Source: Bacteroidaceae bacterium
GTDB taxonomy: Bacteria > Bacteroidota > Bacteroidia > Bacteroidales > Bacteroidaceae
Direction of reading: 5' to 3'
Length of the DNA stretch: 45,880 nt
Assembly (NCBI GenBank): GCA_900769465.1
Contig: CAAGGT010000066.1
Span: forward strand, 1 to 45,880
Part shown: positions 33,072-41,111 of the stretch, one piece after another
Layout: every line of letters starts with the position of its first letter
How positions within the stretch are numbered: the stretch's first letter is position 1
Notes under the pieces: generated by a model
The model's input: only the letters and a program-made list of their open reading frames with translations
The model's database searches: none
Told to the model about the DNA's origin: nothing
Made by a program: the position numbers and the translations under genes

Positions 33072-33488
33072 ATGAAAAGAAAGATAGTTTGGTTAAACGG
33101 AATGGTGGTGTCGTGTATGCTTCTTCTCTTGTTGTCTACTGTGTCGTGTACGTTTACGTTTAATTCAGGCAAGGGCAGCTTTTCGTCGGTGACAGTGAGT
33201 GAATTTGCCGATTTTATTGACAACCCCGGAGTGCAGCTTGTCGATGTGCGTACTCCCGAGGAGTATGCTGCCGGCAACATTCCCGGGAGCATCAATATCG
33301 ATGTCAAGAATGGTCACGAGGAGCTTGCAACAAAACTCGATCCGGAGCGTCCGGTTGCACTCTATTGCCGCAGCGGCAGACGTAGCGAACAAGCCGGTTG
33401 GGTGCTGGAAAAGTGTTTCTTCAAAAAAGTAGTCGATTTAAAGGGTGGCTACAATGCCTGGGTAGAGTATCATAGCAACGACAATTGA
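33072..33488 (+). CDS. Rhodanese-domain lipoprotein
   Basis: ATG 33072 gives MKRKIVWLNGMVVSCMLLLL and a lipobox ending at C26 (STVSC); the upstream ATG 33063 adds three residues. One rhodanese domain (about 40-136) carries the active-site loop C99-RSGRRS with VDVRTPEEY near 57-65. Such periplasmic rhodanese proteins handle persulfide or redox sulfur, but the acceptor is unknown. It sits 13 bases after the SPFH gene. Confidence 0.88.
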   Translation: MKRKIVWLNGMVVSCMLLLLLSTVSCTFTFNSGKGSFSSVTVSEFADFIDNPGVQLVDVRTPEEYAAGNIPGSINIDVKNGHEELATKLDPERPVALYCRSGRRSEQAGWVLEKCFFKKVVDLKGGYNAWVEYHSNDN

Positions 33489-33532
33489 GTGTGACAAAAC
33501 ATATATTCGGATAACAGTTTAAATTGATAATA

Positions 33533-35305
33533 ATGAAAAAGTTTTTTAAAACCACATTGGCCTATGCATTGGCTTTGATAATCGCAGGGCTTGTTCTCCC
33601 TATTGTCGGGATTGGTATAGTTGCCGGCATTGCCGCCTCTTCAAGCGAGAGTGGCGACATCGAAAAGAATTCTGTGCTTTTCCTTGACCTTAACGGAGTC
33701 ATTGAGGAGCGTGCAGTGGAGAATCCTTTGTCATCGATAATGGACAGCAAGTTAAAAACCTATGGTCTCGATGAGATACTTGCTGCCATCAAAGAGGCAA
33801 AGGCAAATGAGAATATAAAGGGAATTTATCTGCAGGTCGGCGCTGTAGAGGGTGCATCGGGGGCTTCGCTTGAGGAGATACGCGGCGAGCTTGCCTCCTT
33901 CAAGGAGAGCGGCAAGTTCATTGTTGCCTATGGCGACCAGTATTCTCAAGGACTCTATTACCTGGCTACCGTTGCCGACAAGGTTATCTTGAATCCGCAG
34001 GGAAGCATCGCTTGGCACGGTCTAGCATCAACCCCTGTCTTCTACAAGGATTTGCTTGAGAAAATAGGTGTAGAGATGCAGGTTTTCAAGGTGGGTACCT
34101 ACAAGTCGGCAGTTGAGCCGTTCATTGCAACAGAGATGAGTGACGCCAACCGCGAGCAACTTACCGAAATGTTGGATTCTACTTGGGATGAACTGCTTAC
34201 GGGAGTTTCGGCTTCGCGTGGTGTGTCAAAGGAGAAACTCGACGACTATGCCGACAGGTTTATGGATTTTTGTCCGGCCCAGGAGTATGTAGCGTGCGGA
34301 ATGGCCGATACATTGCTCTACAAGGATGGTGTGCAGGCCTATCTGAAGAGTCTTACCGGTGTTGATGCCGATGATGACCTGAAGCTTGTTACAATGGATA
34401 CAATGAGAGAGAGATTGAAAATGGCCAAAAAACTTGAGGATGCCACCGGCAAGAGCAAGATTGCGGTGTACTATGCATTTGGCGAGATTGATGGCTCTAA
34501 CTCGTCTCTTGATGGTATAAACTCAGAAGAGGTTATCAAAGAATTGCGCGAATTGCGTGAAGATGACGATGTGAAGGCTGTTGTCCTCCGTGTGAATTCT
34601 CCCGGTGGAAGTGCCTACGGTTCGGAACAGATATGGCGCGAGGTGACACTCCTCAAGGCTGCAAAGCCTGTAGTTGTCTCAATGGGTGACTATGCTGCAT
34701 CGGGCGGTTACTATATCTCGTGCGCGGCAGACTGCATCGTGGCAAGTCCCACCACGCTCACCGGTTCAATAGGTATCTTTGGAGTAATCCCCAGTGCCGA
34801 GAAATTGTTGAAGGATAAGGTAGGTCTTGATTTTGATGTCGTGAAGACTAATCCTATGGCAGATTTTGGCGTCCTGTCACGCTCTTTCCGTCCCGAGGAG
34901 AAGGCTATCCTGCAGAACTACATCAATAATGGATATGCCCTGTTCCTGAAACGTTGTGCCGATGGTCGCGGTGTTGCTGTCGAGGATATCGCCAAGATTG
35001 CCGAGGGCCGCGTATGGACCGGCAGCAAGGCAAAGGAGATTGGTCTTGTCGATGAACTGGGCGACCTTGACAAGGCTGTTGCAATTGCTGCACAGAAGGC
35101 CGGGCTTGCCGATTATAGCGTGAAGGCATATCCAGCAGACAAAGGCATCATAGAAAAGCTCTTGGATACCAAGAAAGAGGATTACATGGAGACTATGGCA
35201 CGTGGAACTCTTGGCGGTTATTATAATAGTGTCAAGTTCCTCCGCAACATAGGCAACTGTGACCAAATTCAGGCCCGTTTGCCTTTTGAACTCAATATAA
35301 AGTGA
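33533..35305 (+). CDS. sppA: Signal peptide peptidase SppA, 67K type
   Basis: SppA digests leftover signal peptides in the inner membrane. ATG 33533 (MKKFFKTTLAYALALIIAGL) gives an N-terminal anchor and 590 residues, the long two-repeat form. The general-base Lys lies in the N-terminal half (GTYKSAVEPF, near 191). The nucleophile Ser is in the C-terminal half (DYAASGGYYIS, near 389), as in E. coli SppA. It lies 44 bases after the rhodanese gene in the same row of envelope genes. Confidence 0.95.
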   Translation: MKKFFKTTLAYALALIIAGLVLPIVGIGIVAGIAASSSESGDIEKNSVLFLDLNGVIEERAVENPLSSIMDSKLKTYGLDEILAAIKEAKANENIKGIYLQVGAVEGASGASLEEIRGELASFKESGKFIVAYGDQYSQGLYYLATVADKVILNPQGSIAWHGLASTPVFYKDLLEKIGVEMQVFKVGTYKSAVEPFIATEMSDANREQLTEMLDSTWDELLTGVSASRGVSKEKLDDYADRFMDFCPAQEYVACGMADTLLYKDGVQAYLKSLTGVDADDDLKLVTMDTMRERLKMAKKLEDATGKSKIAVYYAFGEIDGSNSSLDGINSEEVIKELRELREDDDVKAVVLRVNSPGGSAYGSEQIWREVTLLKAAKPVVVSMGDYAASGGYYISCAADCIVASPTTLTGSIGIFGVIPSAEKLLKDKVGLDFDVVKTNPMADFGVLSRSFRPEEKAILQNYINNGYALFLKRCADGRGVAVEDIAKIAEGRVWTGSKAKEIGLVDELGDLDKAVAIAAQKAGLADYSVKAYPADKGIIEKLLDTKKEDYMETMARGTLGGYYNSVKFLRNIGNCDQIQARLPFELNIK

Positions 35306-35316
35306 TTTTAACCATT

Positions 35317-35994
35317 ATGAGTATGAGAAGAATAAAATTTCTTTTGCCGATGTTTGCATTCTCTTCGATTCTGCTTTTTACGGGGTGCGGGCATTTGAGT
35401 TTCGGTAACGTGACTATAAAGCATAACAAAGAGTGTATATATATTCTTGATGAAGCGCAACTTACATCCCTTGAAATAAGTGGTGGCCCCGATGTGGTAG
35501 TCGATACAACTATAGCAAAGAATCGAGTGCGCGTTATTGCAAACACAGAAGATTTCAGCAAGCTCGTGGTGAAGGCCGAGAATGGTAAGCTTGTGATATC
35601 GCATAAACGCAATATAGGGAATAAGGAGTACAAAGTTTTTGTTCCTGCATTCGACTACAATGCATTGGCTGTTGCCGGTGGTTGTGATTTGGAGTGGAAT
35701 TGTTGCAATGTCAATCACTTGGCTGTAACAGTTTCCGGCGGTGCCGACTGTGAAATCAAGGGTAAATGTGACAATCTTGCCGTCAATGTATCCGGTGGTG
35801 CCGATGCGGATATGGATGAACTTGTCGCCGGTAATGTCTCTGTTGTGGCATCGGGTGGTGCCGATGTAGAGCTGTGTGCCGTGCAGACAATCTCTGTTAC
35901 AGCATCGGGCGGTTCCGATATTAACATTGCAGGAACTCCGCAAATATCTGGCTGGCAGGTATCCGGTGGGGCCGATGTCCACATTGACAGGTAA
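35317..35994 (+). CDS. DUF2807 (head GIN domain) lipoprotein
   Basis: ATG 35317 gives a lipoprotein signal ending LLFTGCG; a GTG at 35302 overlapping the sppA stop is an alternative start. The 225-residue protein is a DUF2807 beta-solenoid. A repeated VSGGAD-type motif occurs five times between about 135 and 222, each turn about 20 residues apart. Bacteroidales encode many such putative auto-transporter adhesin head proteins without known role. It is probably surface or periplasm anchored and co-transcribed with sppA. Confidence 0.88.
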   Translation: MSMRRIKFLLPMFAFSSILLFTGCGHLSFGNVTIKHNKECIYILDEAQLTSLEISGGPDVVVDTTIAKNRVRVIANTEDFSKLVVKAENGKLVISHKRNIGNKEYKVFVPAFDYNALAVAGGCDLEWNCCNVNHLAVTVSGGADCEIKGKCDNLAVNVSGGADADMDELVAGNVSVVASGGADVELCAVQTISVTASGGSDINIAGTPQISGWQVSGGADVHIDR

Positions 35995-36002
35995 AACTAT
36001 AT

Positions 36003-36680
36003 ATGAAAATTGATATGAAATTAATGGCTTCTGCAAGCATCAAGCTCCTTATGGGGCTTGTGCTTGTTGGGCTGTTACTCTTTCTGCCGGCCGGGACTGT
36101 TCATTTTTTCAATGGATGGATTCTTATAGCAGTGCTTTTTGTACCAATGTTCATGGCCGGGCTGGTTATGCTCTTGCGCTCGCCTGTGTTATTAAGGAAA
36201 AGGCTCAATGCAAAGGAGAATGAGCGTGAGCAAAAGAGTGTAGTGGCAATGAGCGCTATTATGTTCGTTATGGCTTTTGTTGTTGCCGGGTTCAATTTTA
36301 GATACTCCTGGATTGTTATGCCGTCGTGGACGGTGTGGAGCGCGGCAGTACTGTTCCTGTTGTCTTATCTCATCTATGCCGAGGTGCTGCGTGAGAATGA
36401 ATATCTCTCACGTACAATTGAGGTGCAGGAAAACCAAAAGGTTATTGACACAGGACTTTATGGCCTAGTGCGCCACCCAATGTATTCCGCTACACTCCTA
36501 ATGTTTCTCTCCATGCCGCTTGTGCTTGGCTCTTTGCCGTCGTTTGTGATAATGTTGGCATATATACCTCTTCTTGTCAAGAGAATAAAGAACGAGGAGG
36601 CTCTTCTTATTGAGGGACTTGACGGTTATGCGGCTTATTGCGGCAAAGTAAGGTACAGGTTGCTGCCTTTATTGTGGTAA
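36003..36680 (+). CDS. Isoprenylcysteine methyltransferase-like (ICMT/PEMT) membrane protein
   Basis: The 225-residue membrane protein has about five helices. The C-terminal AdoMet-binding pattern reads GLYGLVRHPMYSATLL (about 155-170), followed by RIKNEEALLIEGLDGYAAYC. These mark the ICMT/NnrU-type family. Bacterial members methylate lipids or unknown small substrates. It closes the plus-strand row of envelope genes, 8 bases after the DUF2807 gene. Confidence 0.85.
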   Translation: MKIDMKLMASASIKLLMGLVLVGLLLFLPAGTVHFFNGWILIAVLFVPMFMAGLVMLLRSPVLLRKRLNAKENEREQKSVVAMSAIMFVMAFVVAGFNFRYSWIVMPSWTVWSAAVLFLLSYLIYAEVLRENEYLSRTIEVQENQKVIDTGLYGLVRHPMYSATLLMFLSMPLVLGSLPSFVIMLAYIPLLVKRIKNEEALLIEGLDGYAAYCGKVRYRLLPLLW

Positions 36681-36696
36681 GAGTGGCTTCTCTCTC

Positions 36697-37224
36697 TCAG
36701 AAATAGTAATGAAAGCCTATTGACGGCGAATAGAGGATGGCAAAATTGAAACTGTTGGTTCTGTCTATCAGGCTATAGTTCAGGTTTATGAAACTTGCCG
36801 ATATTCCCAGTCTTGCGGTAGGCCTGTATTCAAATGTAGCCAGGTCCAATGCAACAGTGAAAATGCCGGCCACGTACCCCGAATAGATGCCTATTCCGCC
36901 GCCAATGTTGAGCTGCGGTGTGTAGTATAGCTTGTCAATGATTGGCCGGTAGTATGCAATGTTCGGCATCACTGCCACCACGTGTGCGTTTGATGATACT
37001 TCGTAGCTTATCCCGACACCAATCTTGAGCCCATCGGCAACAAAATAGGCAAAATCGGGAGCAATGCCGAAATATGTTCCCGTACTCATATATCCGTTCG
37101 AGCCCGATGACGAGAGAGCAAATTTCAGATTGCCTCCGGCGTATGACTCACCTCTCTTCTGTGCGTATGATGTCGATGCCAGCACTGTGAGAACAATTGC
37201 CAATATCAGTATGTTTCTTTTCAT
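36697..37224 (-). CDS. Small outer-membrane beta-barrel protein (OmpX-like)
   Basis: The signal peptide is MKRNILILAIVLTVLASTSY with AQ at the cut. The mature part of about 150 residues is made of alternating strands rich in Gly, Tyr and Phe and ends in aromatic residues (IGFHYYF), as outer-membrane barrels do. Eight strands are likely. It has no catalytic motif. It lies 22 bases after the CotH-like gene and converges on the plus-strand row with only 16 bases between stops. Confidence 0.82.
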   Translation of the reverse strand: MKRNILILAIVLTVLASTSYAQKRGESYAGGNLKFALSSSGSNGYMSTGTYFGIAPDFAYFVADGLKIGVGISYEVSSNAHVVAVMPNIAYYRPIIDKLYYTPQLNIGGGIGIYSGYVAGIFTVALDLATFEYRPTARLGISASFINLNYSLIDRTNSFNFAILYSPSIGFHYYF

Positions 37225-37246
37225 ATAATGCTGTTCTGTTTACTGT

Positions 37247-39289
37247 TTATTTACGTCTTATAAAAACTTTTTTCCCGTTGATGATATAAAGCCCCTGTTG
37301 CAGGTTCCTGCTGTCGGTAACACGTTCGCCATATATGGTATATATCATATCTGTGTGGTTGTGGCTGGGCGTGTCCATAGCCTTTCCTCCATCACCCGCT
37401 TCCGAGTCGTCTACAAGGTCTGTGATGTCATACACTGTCAGATTGGAAACAATGTAGTCATATCTTTTCTTTACCCATTGTTGCATTGCGGGTATCCCGT
37501 CGCCATAGGCCGTGTCATCGCCCCATTCCCCGGCATTGTTGGCATATGACTCCTTTACAAATGCGTAATAGTCTGCGATATACTCCATCACTTCCTTGAT
37601 GCACTCCTTTTCAATGAATTCGCGCCACACCTTGTAATAATGTCTTTGGAACTCCCTGTTCTGGCGTAGTGATGTAAAGAATTTGCTTCCCGGCAGTTCT
37701 ATGCTGAGAGTGAACCGGTTCCGGGTTACGTTCATAAAATACTTTTTGTCAACATATCCGAATGCATAGTCAAAATCCCAGATGGGGCCAAGAATGAATT
37801 TTGAGTCACTAGAGAGAATGTCGGCCTTCCACAGGAATGTACTTTTTGGGTGCAGAATCTCCCTGTTGAATACAAATTCATTCACAAGGACAAAACGTGC
37901 CGCCGCATCAAGGTCAAGTACCTCGTCCAGGTTGCCGTTGTTGCAGACAATGCTGTCGAGCCTGTTGAATTGTTCCTTTATTGCGTTGAATATCACATCC
38001 TGCGCCTTGTAGTTTGATATGACCGTTCCAATCAGTGAAGTCCCCGGGAGATTCTGTGACGGAATACTGTTGTGGCAGTTGTCGTTCAGCATTGATTCCA
38101 GTAACGAGGAACTCACCTTGTTTATCTCATCCTCCATAAGGTCGGGGTCCTTGATGTTCACGGGTAAGTTGCTGCTTGCGGAGCGGAACCTGAACTCCTC
38201 GTCGTAGTAGCTGTCAAGTTCAAGCATATATGCCCTCTCTTCATCAACATCTACACTGTTGTTGCTCAGGCCGATATTTTCAGTAAAGATGTAGCTGCCC
38301 TGGTATTTCCCGTTGATATACAGCTCGACGGGTATTATGTGGTTTGTGTATGGCACATTTGCCAGTTGTCCAATCTTCATTGCTATGGCATTGGTCATCA
38401 GTGAACCATGTTGCGGATTGGCTAGGAGAACCCAACTCTTTCCTTTGGTAAGCCCAAATGGCTTTACCTTTTGATCGAACTTCAGCCTGTATGATTTCTT
38501 GCTGTAGTTCCAGGAGTTGTTCCCTCGTCCTTTTATCTGCACCGAATCGGAAAAATCATAATACGTGCCATGTCCTGTGATACTGAACCGGGCCTTCATA
38601 TAATACTTCCTGCTTGTGACGGAGTGTCCCTTCTCTATGTCAATGTCTATGCGTGCAACCTTGCCGTTGTCGGTGAGCCATTCGGTATTTATCGTATATA
38701 TGCGACCGAAAGGCATTCTCTCACCACCGGTCACGACATTGTAACCGGGGTAAGTGACTGTGTATTCAATGCTCCTGTCGAACCTGTTGCGGCTGACTTT
38801 GCTTGTCTGCAGCTTGTCCCCTATGTATGCAACCGCCCTGTTGTCGCTCAATTGGAAACTGGCTGTCAGGCTCTTGCCAATGGCGTTAATCTTAAAGTCA
38901 ATGACGTCATCTATGCTTGTTGCTTCAACATCCTGGTTCAGGTTGGGGTTGTACTTGTTGTTGAACTTGTACGATGTCATATGCGGCAACTGCGGTATTT
39001 CTGTACCGATGTCCCTATATTCATCCTTGTGATACCCTACAACGCTCCCCGATGTAAGCCTGATGTGTATGCTGTCGCCATTGATATGGTAATTGCCATC
39101 TATGCTGCTCAACGGATAGGCATCGATGCTGCCACTGGCAAGGGTGACAAAGAGGCATGGCTCCTTGAATACATCAAAGGCTTGTGCCTTGAGCTGCGTT
39201 ACAGCCAATGAAAAAAGAAATACAAGTGACAGGCATTTCTTTGACAAGAATGCCCAAGTCACTTGTATAGAGTGTGCCTGTAGTCGCAT
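37247..39289 (-). CDS. CotH-like kinase-fold secreted protein
   Basis: The 680-residue protein starts with a signal peptide (hydrophobic CLSLVFLFSLAV, cut after LKA) and has a CotH domain (about 230-560). Its hallmarks are KGRGNNSWNYSKKSYRLKF, VPVELYINGKYQGSY-like (here IPVELYINGKYQGSYIF) and the metal-binding WDFDYAFGY. CotH proteins are atypical protein kinases; the target here is unknown. The C-terminus ends GLYIINGKKVFIRRK, a sorting-like tail shared with the secreted protease. The start is uncertain: a strong hairpin overlaps the first codons, and a TTG after the ATG would also give a signal peptide. Confidence 0.85.
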   Translation of the reverse strand: MRLQAHSIQVTWAFLSKKCLSLVFLFSLAVTQLKAQAFDVFKEPCLFVTLASGSIDAYPLSSIDGNYHINGDSIHIRLTSGSVVGYHKDEYRDIGTEIPQLPHMTSYKFNNKYNPNLNQDVEATSIDDVIDFKINAIGKSLTASFQLSDNRAVAYIGDKLQTSKVSRNRFDRSIEYTVTYPGYNVVTGGERMPFGRIYTINTEWLTDNGKVARIDIDIEKGHSVTSRKYYMKARFSITGHGTYYDFSDSVQIKGRGNNSWNYSKKSYRLKFDQKVKPFGLTKGKSWVLLANPQHGSLMTNAIAMKIGQLANVPYTNHIIPVELYINGKYQGSYIFTENIGLSNNSVDVDEERAYMLELDSYYDEEFRFRSASSNLPVNIKDPDLMEDEINKVSSSLLESMLNDNCHNSIPSQNLPGTSLIGTVISNYKAQDVIFNAIKEQFNRLDSIVCNNGNLDEVLDLDAAARFVLVNEFVFNREILHPKSTFLWKADILSSDSKFILGPIWDFDYAFGYVDKKYFMNVTRNRFTLSIELPGSKFFTSLRQNREFQRHYYKVWREFIEKECIKEVMEYIADYYAFVKESYANNAGEWGDDTAYGDGIPAMQQWVKKRYDYIVSNLTVYDITDLVDDSEAGDGGKAMDTPSHNHTDMIYTIYGERVTDSRNLQQGLYIINGKKVFIRRK
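39220..39268 (-). terminator. Terminator-like hairpin inside the start of the CotH gene
   Basis: ATACAAGTGAC (39220-39230) pairs with GTCACTTGTAT (39258-39268). Inside it GGCATT (39232-39237) pairs with AATGCC (39249-39254). On the minus strand the stem is followed by TTTCTTTTTT. This is an intrinsic-terminator shape within codons 8-24 of the CotH gene, directly below the thioesterase gene. It may limit read-through or act as an attenuator. Confidence 0.5.
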
Positions 39290-39296
39290 CTGATTG

Positions 39297-40028
39297 TCAG
39301 AACTCCAATCTTACACTGAAATTCTGCTTGTCGGCAACCTTGCCTGTGATGTAGTAGACAAGGCCCGTTCCGGTCTCTTGGCGCACGCGTGAAATCTTCA
39401 CGACATCACCTGGCATAACCTCGGCATCATAGTTGATGAGTATCTCCTTCAGAGGTCTTTCCTTTATATCCTCGGGCATTACCGCATCTATTGCCCAAAC
39501 AGCATATTTCACGTTGTTCACGTGGCCGTTGGTGTCAATCTCGGACCAGGTCACCGGGTGTTTCCTTACAAGCTCCGGCTCAATGTCCACCGGCAGCACA
39601 ACCTTCTCGGCCGGCTCGGCAATGGCATTCATGTCGGTGTCGCTCAAGGCGAGGTCGTTGTTGCGTACAAGACGGCGTGTGTTCAGGTCAATGATGAGCC
39701 ACGATGTGGTAGCAAGGACCATAGGGTTGCCCTCCTTGTCGCTCAAGATGAAATCACGAAGGTAAAAGAGCTTTGACACTCCCTTGTGCCAGGTCTTTAG
39801 GTTCACCTCCTGACGCCATTTTGGGGTGTTGATGAACTTTACGTGTATGCGTGACAGAACCCACGCGATATTGCTGCCAATCATCTCGTCATATCCGAAT
39901 CCCAATGCCGATGCATTTACATTAGCTGCCTCCTGCATCAGATCGAGCATTGCGGTGGGGCGCATACACTGGTTCGCATCGGCCTCGTAACAGGTGATGA
40001 TGTGGTCTTGTGAAAGAATCTTATTCAT
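39297..40028 (-). CDS. Acyl-ACP thioesterase
   Basis: The enzyme frees fatty acids from acyl carrier protein. The 243-residue protein has two hot-dog folds (about 5-130 and 150-240). The second carries the conserved SEIDTNGHVNNVKY stretch with the catalytic Asn/His positions. The length fits bacterial FatA-type enzymes rather than plant ones. It follows metA by 12 bases and precedes the CotH gene by 7, so they form one minus-strand transcript unless the hairpin at 39220-39268 stops it. Confidence 0.92.
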   Translation of the reverse strand: MNKILSQDHIITCYEADANQCMRPTAMLDLMQEAANVNASALGFGYDEMIGSNIAWVLSRIHVKFINTPKWRQEVNLKTWHKGVSKLFYLRDFILSDKEGNPMVLATTSWLIIDLNTRRLVRNNDLALSDTDMNAIAEPAEKVVLPVDIEPELVRKHPVTWSEIDTNGHVNNVKYAVWAIDAVMPEDIKERPLKEILINYDAEVMPGDVVKISRVRQETGTGLVYYITGKVADKQNFSVRLEF

Positions 40029-40040
40029 AGAACAAAAAGT

Positions 40041-40916
40041 TTATTTACAATAATATTTCATCCAGTTACCGAACAGTAGCCTTGCTGTGGCTTGCCAACG
40101 GTTCACCGGCCCGTTTTCGGGGTTGTCATCGCGGTAGTAGTTGAGGGGCAGCTCAATTGGCAATCCCTTTGCGACGTCACGCTTATACTCGCCGTCAAGG
40201 GTGTAGAGGGCATATTCAGAGTGGCCTGTTATGAAAAAGTCACGTGTCCCCATCTCCTGCATTATGTATACACCCGATATCTCCGACTCCGACAGCAATT
40301 CAATGCGTTCTTCGGCAACGATATCCTCGCGCCACAGTTCGGTGTGTCGGCTGTGCGGCACGTATATGGTGCTGTCGAAACCCTTGAACAGCGGCAGCTC
40401 GGGTTTTGAGATAGTGTGTGGGAATATGCCGAACATCTTTTTGGGCAGCAGATGCTTCTGTATGCCGAACCTTTGGTATAGCCCGGCTTGTGCCGCCCAG
40501 CAGATGAATAGGGTAGAGGTCACGTGTTCCCTTGCCCAGTCAAATATAGTGCATAGCTCGGGCCAGTATGTGACATCCTCATATTCTATCTTCTCTATCG
40601 GCGCGCCTGTTATTATAAGCCCGTCGAAATGCCTGTCGCCTACCTCACTGAATGCGGTGTAGTAACGTTGCATATGTTCCGGGCTTGCGTGCTTGGGTGT
40701 GTGTGTGTCGAGCTTGAGCAACGTTAGCTCAATCTCGCTGTCGCTTGCGGCAAGCAGGCGTATGAAATCGGCCTCGGTGGTTTCTTTCATCGGCATTATA
40801 TTGAGCAGTGCTATGCGAAGGGTGTCCGCGGTAGGTTCCTTCAGAATCTCTACCGCGTTGCCCTCGTCAATTACTGCCTGTAGTGCAGGTAAGCCTGCCG
40901 GTACTTTCAGTGGCAT
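40041..40916 (-). CDS. metA: Homoserine O-acyltransferase, MetA type (probably acetyl-CoA using)
   Basis: MetA activates homoserine for methionine synthesis. The 291-residue protein has the catalytic Cys in FICWAAQ (C139), H232 and E234 in TGHSEY, and K44 in NIMPMKETTEAD. The family name is homoserine O-succinyltransferase. However, the residue matching position 111 of E. coli MetA is Glu here (E108, GAPIEKIEYED) and not Gly. Glu at this site is known to select acetyl-CoA, so acetylation is the likelier reaction. The gene leads the minus-strand metA-thioesterase row; a repeat copy lies above it. Confidence 0.93.
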   Translation of the reverse strand: MPLKVPAGLPALQAVIDEGNAVEILKEPTADTLRIALLNIMPMKETTEADFIRLLAASDSEIELTLLKLDTHTPKHASPEHMQRYYTAFSEVGDRHFDGLIITGAPIEKIEYEDVTYWPELCTIFDWAREHVTSTLFICWAAQAGLYQRFGIQKHLLPKKMFGIFPHTISKPELPLFKGFDSTIYVPHSRHTELWREDIVAEERIELLSESEISGVYIMQEMGTRDFFITGHSEYALYTLDGEYKRDVAKGLPIELPLNYYRDDNPENGPVNRWQATARLLFGNWMKYYCK

Positions 40917-40961
40917 AGTTAGTGTAAAAACTGAAAACAGAAAAGTTAAAGGTTAAAACTG

Positions 40962-41046
40962 AAAACTTGTGCCAACGAGCAAAACATAAAGCTTGCTTTG
41001 ATGTTTAACGGCAAGTGCAGCCAAGTTTCAATCACACATAGTGTGG
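40962..41046 (-). repeat. Dispersed hairpin repeat, copy E (full length, reverse)
   Basis: This is the reverse complement of the copy D layout. Hairpin 1 is CACAC (41033-41037), ATA, GTGTG (41041-41045). Hairpin 2 is AAACAT (40982-40987), AAAGC, TT, GCTTT, bulge, ATGTTT (41001-41006). The flank ACTTGTGCCAACGAGC matches the ends of the other copies. It lies in the 195-base gap between the M13 peptidase stop and the metA start. Confidence 0.72.
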
Positions 41047-41111
41047 TTAAAAGTGAAAGGTGAAAACTTGTGCCGGGTTGCAGTGGCTGAAAGTTTCTCC
41101 TCTTCTGTTTT

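Noticed and set aside
35308..36036. 242-codon open frame opposite the DUF2807 gene
   Set aside because: Mirror of the repeated Gly-Gly-Ala-Asp codons; no signal or domain.
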